Of a stretch of 44,885 nt of DNA, positions 36,454 through 44,885 are shown piece by piece. Each line of letters starts with the position of its first letter. The first letter of the stretch is position 1. The stretch covers positions 1 through 44,885 of the forward strand of contig NCSJ02000334.1 of assembly GCA_002812745.2 (NCBI GenBank). The letters run 5' to 3'. The DNA is from Scytalidium lignicola (lineage: Eukaryota; Ascomycota; Leotiomycetes). Under the pieces are notes generated by a model. It worked only from the letters and a program-made list of their open reading frames with translations, searched no databases and was not told where the DNA came from. Made by a program: the position numbers and the translations under genes.

Positions 36454-37541
36454 CTATCCTCCAGTAGCCTCTCTGTAAAAAGATATACTCCGATTAGCAC
36501 CAGCCGTAGCAAAGGCTTCACTTCTTCCAGTTTTTGGTAGCCATTTCACAGACCACAATGTCTTCTCAGCTTCGCTATGTGTAGCAACACACACTCTTCT
36601 ATCTACTGACCAAACTTTTGCTTTTCCATCAAAAGAGCCACTGAGAAGATATTCACCGGTATCGCTCCAATCTACCGAGAACACCCATGCGGAATGGCCA
36701 GTCAAGTTCGCAACTTGCTCGCCATGTTGGACATCATAGAGAGCAATTACTCTTGCGTCTCCTGTTGCGGCTAATCGAGTACCAGCCGGCGAGAATGCAA
36801 CCGTACGTACGGGCTTTACCAGTCCTGAAATGATCAGCAAATGGGTTGGAAAATATCAAGAAAAAAGCTAACCTGGTAACGAATAGAGTATCCTTCCCGT
36901 GTCGTTATTGAAGATGTAGATGCCACCATTTTCATGTCCCGTTGCAGTGAACCTGCCGTCCCGACTCATGTCAATGCATAGTCCAAAGCTGCCCTTAGTT
37001 TCATATTCTCTGATCTTCGTTCGATCATTAAACAGATCCCAGATATTTATCCTTCCATCATAGGTTGTGCTCGCGAGGAACTGGCCATCTTCGCTCAACG
37101 CGATTGCCCATATTTCCCCAGCCTTGTTACCATCCACTACCGTCCCCTCTTCAGTCCATTCGCCCGACTCAGAAACGCTCCATATCTTTACCTCGCCTCC
37201 AAATCCAGCGCTTGCTGCCTTCTTTCCATTGCGCGAGGTCACGATGTGGTGGCATCCCAGCTTATGTGCGCCATTAAGGGTTTGGACGAGAGGAATTTCA
37301 GGAGAGGCTGTAGAATGAACTTTGATTGATGATGCGCCGGAGGCAGAGAGGATTTGGGTGGGCGTTACAGCTAGGGAGAAGACGTCTGTAGCATGAGCTT
37401 CGAGCAGTTAGTTTTTGTTCTGGTGTGGGGGGTCAACTTGCGATCTTACCATTATCTACCGTGTGGTTAGTCAAGTACTGTTTTGACTGGCTGCTATTAG
37501 ATATATATCAGGAAATTTCATCTACATAATTAACATACCAT
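36454..37541 (-). CDS. SKI8: WD40 protein Ski8 (Rec14), Ski complex subunit
   Basis: Four exons on the minus strand: 37541-37539, 37486-37450, 37397-36873 and 36824-36454, giving 311 aa. The WD40 repeats are visible as blades such as GEIWAIALSEDGQFLASTTY, GRINIWDL, HSAWVFSVDWSDTGEYLLSG and KAKVWSVD. The N-terminus SKQYLTNHTVDNAHATDVFS and the C-terminal WLPKTG segment are typical of Ski8. It scaffolds the Ski2-Ski3-Ski8 complex that feeds mRNA to the cytoplasmic exosome, and as Rec14 it also supports meiotic recombination. The only frame-closing 5' end I found uses an exon containing nothing but the ATG, in an ideal ACCATGG context, spliced to CCAG|TCA. A 5-codon alternative (MSHNH) would not keep frame. 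Confidence 0.9.
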
Positions 37542-37913
37542 GGTTGTGGCTCATGTCGAAATATAAAGCGTAACACAAGTGCTGTAAATTGCACAGTACA
37601 AGGATGTGGGGGTTTTTAGTGGGCTGCACTGAGAGTAGCATCATAGGAGTTTGGAACCAGGTGTAACACCGAAATTATTTCTCTTGTTCTTTTAAATCAT
37701 ACTGCCTAATTTGAATATCGCGGAATGATGGGATCATTTTACAGTAGTTTCTGATGTATAACAGGATATTGTACAGTACAGTATTTGTACACTCTTCACC
37801 TGGGCTCCAGGATCTATACCATGCTCCAGATTTCCAAAACGCCTCCAAAAAATGCTATACAGTCGTCAAACAGTTTACACCGTCAAACATTCCATCTCTT
37901 CTGTTGCTATAAG

Positions 37914-38392
37914 CTATAGATCTGCTGATTGTTCTGATGTAGTTTTTCCAGCCTTTCCTTTGAAAGCATTCTGGACTTCTGTGAGGCGAGTTAGAGAATG
38001 ATCAACCAAACCGACAACATGGCAATATTACCTTTGACACAGTAGGGGCAAAGTAAATGAGCCCTCTTGATGTGACCACAGGCAGAACATCTGTTCAATG
38101 CCGTTACATCCTTCAACGCCTTGCCTGCCAATTGTCTATGCCTCTTCTTCATATGGGATGTCTTCTTCTTTGGGACAGCCCGTAATATGGATTCCCATAT
38201 TCCCTCTAATAATCTCGGAATATTGAGTTGAATTGCAGCTGGAACAGCGATATTTAGGGATGGGAAAAGCGGGTGGGAGAGCTGTCGTGAAAAGATAGCA
38301 GCGGAAGCCGACCTAGCTGTCCGGATAGATGGGGACAGCCGTGGGAGGAAAGATGACAGTATCGACGACGTGGTGACATGTAGGTTCGCCAT
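37914..38392 (-). CDS. MRPL32: Mitochondrial large-subunit ribosomal protein bL32m
   Basis: Two exons on the minus strand: 38392-38032 and 37978-37914, giving 141 aa. The N-terminal ~70 residues are Ser/Arg-rich and resemble the presequence that the m-AAA protease removes from yeast MrpL32. The bL32 core follows: AVPKKKTSHMKKRHRQLAGK, then the zinc ribbon CSAC at 102-105 and CPYC at 115-118. The intron splits the codon after VK, and the last 20 codons lie in the short second exon. An in-frame ATG at 38410 is possible; MANLHVTT was preferred. The gene is divergent from the septin gene, 324 nt away. Confidence 0.94.
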
Positions 38393-38715
38393 ATTGGAGG
38401 TAAGCAACAATTCGAGTGCCGAATTGGCTGCAATAGACTCGACACTGAATTCTAGTGGTGTCTTATGACTTCGGATTTATTATCGAGCCTTTTCGCAAGC
38501 TCGGACCACAAGGGACATTTCGTTGCTCACGGGTCTAGCCGCTTGGGCACTAGTCGATTCTGGAGATACCCCTTTCTTAAACCTCCTTGCCGCGACATTT
38601 ATTTTTCGGCCGCACTTGTTGAATTAAATACATCCCCTGATTCAAATCTCCGTTTGCGTACAGGTTTTGGTCTCTACTATAACGTCTTTAAATTTCAGGA
38701 GTACAAATACTAGCA
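38393..38715. promoter_or_regulatory. Divergent promoter region, MRPL32 / CDC10
   Basis: This 323-nt gap separates two divergently transcribed genes. The open frame at 38465-38713 (+) has no family resemblance and ends just before the septin ATG, so it is probably chance. No specific regulatory site is called. Confidence 0.45.
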
Positions 38716-39855
38716 ATGGCGACTCTAGACAGACAGAACGCGCAACAGTCGGTGTATCCAAAGAGCCATGTCGGTTTTGACAGCATCACGTCCCAAATTG
38801 AGCGGAAGCTCTTGAAGCGTGGATTCCAGTTCAACGTTATTTGCGTTGGTATGTCTGCCTTCATATATTTTGTAAGATTCTTTGTTTATAACTAATGTTT
38901 ATATTCTAGGTCAAACCGGTCTTGGAAAATCCACTCTCATTAACACCATCTTTGCCTCGCACCTGATCGATTCCAAAGGAAGATTGCTCCCAGACGAGCC
39001 AGTACGAACCACCACCGAAATCCAAACCGTTTCACACATCATTGAGGAAAATGGAGTGAGGCTGCGATTAAACATTGTTGATACTCCTGGTTACGGTGAT
39101 CTCGTCAACAATGACAGGTGCTGGGACCCCATCGTAAAGTATATCAAGGACCAGCACTCAGCATACCTCCGAAAAGAACTTACTGCTCAGCGAGAACGAT
39201 ATATCCAAGATACTCGTATCCACTGCTGCCTGTTCTTCATCCAGCCCTCTGGCCATGCCTTGAAGCCAATTGATATTGTTGTTCTTAAGAAGCTTTCTGA
39301 TGTTGTCAATGTCGTACCAGTTATTGCCAAGTCAGACTCCTTGACTCTTGAGGAGCGAAGCGCTTTCAAGGAGCGTATTAAGGAGGAGTTTGCTTTCCAC
39401 AACTTGAAGATGTACCCATATGACAATGATGAGTTGGACGAAGAGGAGCGTGCTTTGAACGCTCAGATTAAGGTATGTGAAATGAATATATTAATACCTA
39501 CTCTTAGCTGACGATTACCTAGGACATCATTCCATTCGCCGTCGTGGGCTCAGAGAAGTCAATAATCGTTGGAGGCAAGCAAGTCCGTGGTCGCCAAAAC
39601 AGATGGGGAGTTATCAACGTCGAGGATGAGACTCACTGCGAATTTGTTTACCTTCGAAACTTCCTTACCCGCACTCACCTCCAAGACTTGATCGAAACTA
39701 CCTCCCAGATCCACTACGAGACTTTCCGTGCCAAGCAACTTCTTGCCCTCAAGGAGAGCAGTGCTGCAGGCCACTCCGGTAGTCGACCAATCAGTCCTTC
39801 TGCTGATCGAGAATTGAGCAGAAACTCCCAGAGAGGTACCATGAACGGTTACTAA
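38716..39855 (+). CDS. CDC10: Septin Cdc10 (AspD type)
   Basis: Three exons, 38716-38848, 38910-39472 and 39523-39855, giving 342 aa. Septins are GTP-binding proteins that form filaments at the cell cortex and septation sites. The P-loop GQTGLGKST is at 45-53, split by intron 1; DTPG and AKSD mark the G3 and G4 motifs. A basic patch (RKLLKRGFQF) before the P-loop is the phosphoinositide-binding region, and the septin unique element covers CEFVYLRNFLTRTHLQDLIE. The protein ends soon after the G domain without a coiled coil, which with closest resemblance to yeast Cdc10 identifies the subgroup. The Ser-rich tail (SRPISPSADRELSRNSQRG) is a likely phosphorylation area. Confidence 0.95.
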
Positions 39856-40318
39856 ATTATTAATTGCTATTTGTTCCGGCGCGTGCTTTTGGCGTGTATG
39901 ATGGGCGAGACGATACCTTTGCAAAAATCGACTTTGGGGATTTCCTTGAGCTGGCTAGGGATAGCATTACTACAAGCCACATGAGCTGTGCTTTACTTTG
40001 TCTCGAGTTGTTCCTTTGTTCACTTGATTAATTAGCCTTCCTAATCACGAGACTTTATTTCCTTGCAAGAGTTATTTTTTGTGCTACCTATACACGTTTA
40101 ATGGACTAGATATCCTACTAAGGCGTTGCAAATGCCTCCGTCATGGTATAGTTTCAGTCCGTCTATGAAATTGCTGTAGTAATTAAAGATTTTGGATCTA
40201 TGAAAATTACATAGCCGACCATTCTAAGTTCCTTGACCGTCTTCTAATCGAACTTAAAGGCTGCTTATAACCTCTTGTAGCCTCTACCATGCTCAGCCGT
40301 CTCCTCTATTTTGACAAT
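39856..40318. other. CDC10 3' flank
   Basis: About 460 nt after the septin stop, AT-rich, no recognised coding content. The antisense frame at 39559-39924 is a shadow of the septin third exon. Confidence 0.5.
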
Positions 40319-40763
40319 CTAGTATTTTAACTCGAGATACTTAATCCTAGTCATCTCAGTCTCCGCAAATATGAACTTTTCCATTTCTCGTAAGTATCTG
40401 ACATACGAGTCGTTCACAATAACCAAAACTACAAGTTTCTCCATAGCCCTCAAGCAAGTCCTGAATCGTCTGCTTGCTGCCCCAATACCGGTTCCCCCCA
40501 AAAGACAGCATTCAATAAAATCATTCCTTGTAATCATAACCTCAAAAGCCTCCATTGTAATACAACAGCAATCAACCCCAGGAGTTTCTCCAGCTCGTAG
40601 GGCGGGGCTCGTGTAGGGTACCAAACAGAGGTTGCGAATGTATCAGGATACTGTATACTCTTCTATTAAGATTTTGTATGAGGTTTCTTTTCCTACTCCG
40701 GAGGGTCCTGAAATGACTGACTACTGGGCGTGAATCATAAGGTACTGCAAAGTTGTCAATCAA
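40319..40763 (-). pseudogene. Guanylate kinase pseudogene, internally deleted
   Basis: Read minus, the pieces follow fungal guanylate kinase in order. First comes RPVV at 40730, then after a 4-nt tandem duplication (GACTGACT on plus at 40715-40722) the P-loop ISGPSGVGKET at about 40713-40681. Then an EEY block, an in-frame TGA at 40645-40643, the GMP-binding segment SPALRAGETPGVD, and TMEAFEVMITRNDFIE. Next, in a shifted frame, comes SKQTIQDLLEG, and after that directly the kinase's C-terminal end (VNDSYVRYLREMEKFIFAE). About 70 residues between these last two blocks are missing. With frameshifts, a stop and a deletion this copy cannot encode an active enzyme; a functional copy should exist elsewhere because the enzyme is essential in yeast. 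Confidence 0.7.
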
Positions 40764-41193
40764 AGATTATACGTCTCGAGGTTCGAGGAGCAGGGAAATT
40801 TACGGAAGTTAATAAGACGGAGAGGATTGGAGTGGCCGCACCTGGAGCCAGTGTCTATCGTTGCTTAGCTTGTATGGAAAACGTGTATTTCGAGAGGAAA
40901 CACTGGGCAGCTTCGAATAGCTCGGAGAGCAAGCATACTTCGAATAATGGATGAGATCACATTTATTTATACAGGGAAAGTTGTTTTAGATGATGAACTT
41001 GTTGTGTCAATGATACATACAATTGTAAAAAAATTGTTTCTGCAAATTATACCTCCAGCCTGGAACGCCTAAACGCCGTCATAAGTTTTTGCAACTACTT
41101 GCTTCTGAATGTGTGGGTATTACGCCGAGTAGCTGAGAACCATTCAGAGTCTAAAATCAACGATTTAAAGAAAGTGTCATGATATCATCGTCT
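40764..41193. other. Spacer, no gene seen
   Basis: 430 nt between the guanylate kinase pseudogene and the membrane-protein stop. The frame at 40730-40954 (+) has no recognised content. Confidence 0.4.
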
Positions 41194-42148
41194 TTAGAAA
41201 CGAGTCACGTTGCTAGCAACACTATATCTAGAAGATGCAGGTGCTGGGGGATAGTGGATTGGGTGCAATGCAGTTGGAGGCCGCTGGATTTCAGGAACTA
41301 CGGGAGAGCTCCTGTCCTCCCACTTCTGGAATTGTTCGGGATCGTTTTGGATTGGCTTTGAGATCAGCGAGGTACGGATTGGGAAATGGAACCCGAATTT
41401 TGACTTGCGACGCTCTTCAGATGTTGTCATTGTTGGTGGTTGGTAAGTAGGAAGTGTAGTGGAAGCTCTACGATGAATAGACCCGCTGGAAACACTGGAG
41501 ACACTGAAGTTGGTCTTGTCGGTGAGTTTTGGAGGAGCAATTGCGCCATTGGCTCGGATTTGACGGCCAGTAATACCTTCCTTAGTATTGCAGAAAGCAT
41601 TTGTCTTGAAAGTGTCAATAAGCAGTATACAGAATGAAAAAGATGTCATAACTTACAGCAATGATATTGAAAAAGCCTAGCAGAGATGCCAGGATTCCAG
41701 ATGAGATGACGATGCGCCATAATGGTAAACCCAGATTCTCAACACTAGTAGCAGGCTTGTTAAGGTTGCCAAGTGTGTTGAATCCCAATATAAGCATAGA
41801 GAGACCAAGGCAAAAGAGACCGGATTCGGGTCCAAAGAGTGGCCAATTTTGGGCGAAGTAGTTCTGGAATATACCAAGTTCGGATATGACAAGGAAAGCT
41901 GCGATAACACTGGTAATGAAGTGAGAAACTCCATCGAAAAAAAAAAGAACTGAATTAGAAAGCAATTAGTTTCAAATATTCATTGATGGATAGGACTATG
42001 AGCAGCTTACTTGAGAAGTCATAACGGTCTTGACGAGCATAACCCAGCTCGCTATGATTACCATTAGAAGAACTATAATGTTGAGAACTCGGAGGACGTT
42101 CAGGATAATGTATCCCGGGCCCGACTTTTTCGAAGTAAAGCCGAACAT
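41194..42148 (-). CDS. Four-helix membrane protein (DUF7598-like), apparent homopolymer frameshift
   Basis: Three exons on the minus strand: 42148-42011, 41949-41657 and 41604-41194, about 279 aa once frame is allowed for. Four hydrophobic segments are seen: YIILNVLRVLNIIVLLMVII in exon 1, SHFITSVIAAFLVISELGIF, SGLFCLGLSMLILGF, and IVISSGILASLLGFFNIIA. A hydrophilic tail rich in Ser/Pro/Arg follows, probably cytosolic. The family is common in filamentous ascomycetes with no known function. Exon 2 begins TTC followed by ten T's (antisense A run 41935-41944). Exon 1 ends in phase 0, and the protein only continues (FFDGVSHFITS) if the run is two shorter or one longer. I take this as a sequence error rather than a broken gene. 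Confidence 0.75.
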
Positions 42149-43472
42149 GATTGCTAGATTGTGGTAATCACTAGAAAGGTTAGTGCACTGTGCAGAATTT
42201 GAGGCAAGTAAAGATCTAACAATTGAATATTGGGTGATATCCGTCCAGTTGGTAAAGGTCTAGGAAATAGGCGTTGCAGTCTCAGCGTAGAGTTGAAGTA
42301 AAAAGAGTCGAACCGGTCGAAAGGTGTTTATGTCTAGAATTTTCGAACACAGTTCGAGCAAAAGAAAGCTAAGGTAATAATCTGATATTGAAAATAGCTG
42401 TTATTGTGGGTGGGTATCTGAATAACAATAGACCAGCTAATATAATAAAACGAAATAACTATTGTCCCAGACAATAGGTGAAAAGAAAGTTCGCAATAGC
42501 GAAAAAAAAAACAAGAAAATCGTCGGCGAGCTTGAACGGACAACACACCAACCTATGTAGAGGGGGGCCAAACGTGGCCATATATTCAAAAAACTTAGTA
42601 TGGAGAAGTTTAAGAGCGCGATACAACTCCTTTGGAAGAACCCCCAGGTCTTTGAAAGCTGTGCTGGTATCCAATAGAATCTGGAACACATGGCAGTTCT
42701 TTGACCAAGTCACCAATGCCCTATCATGCGAGCGGCCACAAAGGGACTGTTCCTGGCCAAACAACAAAGACAAACGCTCGTCACCAGGGGGTACAAAGCC
42801 GCGGGCTCTTGTGCGTGCAAGAAACCACCCATCATGGCCACAGCCCATACCTGTCACTGGAGTCATTGTTCACGTTTGAGATAAGTGTGCAAGCAACTCT
42901 TTGACGCCTTGGGTTGAAGCTTCTATTCTTGGACCAATAACTAGTGACTACCGTACGCGCCCAGAGTCTATGGCAAATGGTGTGCTTCGCAGAACGTTTC
43001 GACCTGGGGCTGGCGACTTTAAGGATTGGATTAAGGCGCTTGACAGGTTGTTTCAAAGTTTCGAGGGCCAACCGCAAGCCGACCGACTCAAGTTGAACAT
43101 CCAGGAACCAACTCACCACGATTCGCTATTTTCGTCTCCATTTTTAAACCCAAAATTCTATCCAAAGGATCCCGAGGCTCTGATGAATCTCAAATAAGGT
43201 TAATTATGGATCAAGCGCGCGCAAACAGGAGTAAGAAAATAGAAAAGTTCACGGTCGCGTTTATCTTAACATTGTCACGTGAAGCGCACGATCCCACGGT
43301 ACGTTCGGATTTTCTCTGCCTCCTAGATCCCGCGTTTCTATTTCTGACTGGGGGACCCGCCCGTCATCTAGATTCTTCTTTCAGCCTCATCAAGTCAAAA
43401 AGCCACGCAGGCAAAGGACCCCTAGAACCATCACATCGAAATCGCGGACATCCACACACATTTTATTCCAAT
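42149..43472. other. 1.3-kb spacer, no confident gene
   Basis: Overlapping open frames of 95-135 codons occur on both strands (42459-42879, 42832-43119, 42901-43197, 43206-43682). None shows a family motif, they overlap one another antisense, and no splice structure links them. The region around 42700-43150 is less AT-rich than its surroundings. It must contain the promoters of the membrane-protein gene (-) and the SERF gene (+). Confidence 0.35.
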
Positions 43473-43846
43473 ATGGCTAGAGGAAATCAGCGGGATAAGG
43501 CTCGCGAGGCGAACCAGAAGAAGATGGCTGAAATGGTTAGTGAGAGAATCTCCCTGTGGTGGCTCGTCCCGCGCTTGCGCCAGGAGATGAAGACACCTAA
43601 GTCGAGGGATGGTAAACTGACTCGATTTGTCGTTACTATAGAAGAAAGGCAATTCTATGACTGGAGCAGAAATGCAGCGTAATAAGGACAAAGTCGCTCT
43701 AATGATGAGGGAGAAGCAGGCTGCCGGTACGTTGTGGAATCGCCCCCAAAATTTTCTCTCTTCAGGCACCAATTTCTAACGGAACTTTCTCCCTCTTAGC
43801 TGATGCAAGAAAGGCTGCTGAAGCTGCGAACCAAAAGAAGAAATAG
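43473..43846 (+). CDS. SERF / 4F5-family small basic protein
   Basis: Three exons, 43473-43535, 43642-43726 and 43800-43846, giving 64 aa. The sequence is the classic small EDRK-rich factor pattern: MARGNQRDKAREANQKKMAE, then KKGNSMTGAEMQRNKDKVA, then MREKQAAADARKAAEAANQ with a Lys-rich end. SERF proteins are small, highly charged and largely disordered; animal MOAG-4/SERF modulates amyloid formation and binds RNA. All three exons close in frame. The exons are too short to stand out as open frames, and longer unspliced frames across them (43206-43682) are spurious. Confidence 0.9.
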
Positions 43847-44613
43847 AAATATCGCTGGCTAACTGGTATATAATGCACACCCACCTACTGTCGGCATGCA
43901 CGAATAAAATTTAGACGGAGTTCTGGGCGAGGAGGAGTGTATGACATTGATTAGTAGCGAGGGATATCATGATTTTGTATCGCGCTATATTTCGAACTCA
44001 ATACATTATCGACTATTTTGGGTCTTTAACGGCTCCTCTGAAAGTTAAATAGTGACTAATGTGATTTTCCTCAATCAATGAAGTGAATTGGCTACATTTT
44101 ATATTCGGATACGCATATTCTTACAATCAACTATTAAGCAGGTGCCGTGTCGACCCCTGGCTTTACGCACCAGCAACTGGTTTGAAGGCATCCTTGAGCG
44201 CACAGTGGCAAGATATACTCATTCTATAGGAATACTTATATGGTTCTCAGGCGATCTTCTCTACATTGAGGTAAATTATAAATACACTGGCAAGCAATGG
44301 AAATTAACAAGCAAACAATTCACAAAAGAGCAGATCAAGAATAAGCTAAAAGGCAGTGCGCCCGTCTATTTTTTCTCGACAACGTACNAAAAGACGCCAA
44401 AGCTGAATGCATCGGTATATCATTCAAGTATGACTATTAATGAAACTCCACAATACGATCCAGTCATATATACCTTAACAAAACATTAGAACATCGGGTC
44501 TAGCCTCTCAACGGCGACTCTCGAGCCCCTAAATTGGAAGAAGAATGAAACAAACACCAATGTGCACATAATGGTAAGCACGTATTATATCCTTTAAGTG
44601 GATTGTTCTGTGA
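43847..44613. other. Convergent spacer, no confident gene
   Basis: About 770 nt between the SERF stop (+) and the stop of the partial gene (-). An open frame at 44088-44489 (+) of about 133 codons contains an N at 44388 beside an A run. It has no recognised motif and AT-driven residue composition (Ile, Lys, Tyr, Asn). Confidence 0.4.
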
Positions 44614-44885
44614 TTATGCCACCAAGGCCATGGAGCCTGAAAAGAAGGTTAGACCAATCAAATACCAATCAGTTATAGGGGGGGATCTTATATTACTAAC
44701 CTGACATTCCACCAACCATGCCAATGCCTTGGTTAGCTGCTGGGAAGGCTGAGACACCGCAAAGGCAAGAGCAGGAGCAGGAGCCATCCGAGTTCATGTT
44801 TCCACTTCCGCTAACGACACCAGATCCACTACCAGATGAACTACCAGATGAGCTAGAGGCCGTGCTTGCTGGAGGTGCTGGTGGT
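44614..44885 (-). CDS. 3' end of a Ser/Gly- and Cys-rich protein, runs off the right edge
   Basis: Two exons of a minus-strand gene are visible: 44885-44701 and 44636-44614, joined by an intron with a GTTAGT donor and TTTTCAG acceptor. The encoded C-terminus is a Ser/Gly-rich linker (SSSSGSSSGSGSGVVSGSG), then a Cys cluster CSCSCLCG, then a Gly/Met-rich hydrophobic end (GIGMVGGMSG, ending MALVA). The Ser/Gly linker before a short hydrophobic end hints at a secreted or GPI-anchored cell-wall protein, but the N-terminus lies outside the window, so no signal peptide can be checked. Product not recognised. Confidence 0.6.

Noticed and set aside
40319..40624. 101-codon minus-strand frame as a gene of its own
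   Set aside because: It is only the longest open part of the guanylate kinase pseudogene; the P-loop lies upstream in another frame beyond a stop.
42459..43197. Overlapping 95-135-codon frames on both strands
   Set aside because: No family motif, mutual antisense overlap and no splice links; most likely chance frames.
44088..44489. 133-codon plus-strand frame
   Set aside because: AT-driven composition, an N inside, no recognised motif, and it lies in a convergent 3' space.

Overview
The window is eukaryotic nuclear DNA from a filamentous ascomycete. The evidence is short (about 45-280 nt) GT-AG introns with CTAAC/CTAAT-type branch sites, compact genes on both strands, and orthologues of fungal housekeeping genes. 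Gene content and AT-rich spacers suggest a Leotiomycete-like Pezizomycotina, but that placement is inference. No CRISPR, operon, complete transposon or confident tRNA was seen. Every splice junction is my own reconstruction; exon lengths were checked for frame closure.

Layout. 0-9 kb: YVH1 phosphatase (+), a long gene-poor stretch, an unrecognised two-exon gene (-), VFA1 (-), and a cyclase-family enzyme (-). 9.7-17.8 kb: UFD2 ubiquitin E4 (-), an Hlj1/DNAJB12-type ER J-protein (-) divergent from an AIM19-family protein (+), and ornithine carbamoyltransferase (-). 18.2-26.3 kb: a large vacuolar-type membrane protein (+), ILV6 (-), a Siw14-type phosphatase (+), and a SWIM/RING protein (-). 27.4-32 kb is the least ordinary part: a broken phosphotransferase pseudogene (-), then a multi-exon gene of unknown function (-) with six consecutive phase-0 introns and a duplicated tail motif. 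32-39.9 kb: glutathione reductase (-), Cce1/Ydc2 Holliday-junction resolvase (+), SKI8 (-), mitochondrial ribosomal protein bL32m (-), and septin CDC10 (+). 40-44.9 kb: a decayed guanylate-kinase copy (-), a four-helix membrane protein with an apparent homopolymer frameshift (-), a SERF-family small protein (+), and the 3' end of a Cys/Gly-rich gene (-) running off the right edge.

Functional themes. Two genes serve mitochondrial amino-acid synthesis (OTC for arginine, ILV6 for branched chains); ILV6 has a Gcn4/CPC1-like ATGACTCTT site upstream. Several others are mitochondrial (bL32m, Cce1/Ydc2, AIM19, long-form glutathione reductase). UFD2, the J-protein and VFA1 belong to protein quality control or ESCRT/Vps4 biology. 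I see no gene cluster acting as a unit. The best leads for novelty are the unknown gene at 29.1-31.6 kb, the unknown gene at 4.8-5.2 kb, the two internally deleted pseudogenes, an ATG-only first exon in SKI8, and frame-changing homopolymer or N errors that hide real C-termini.
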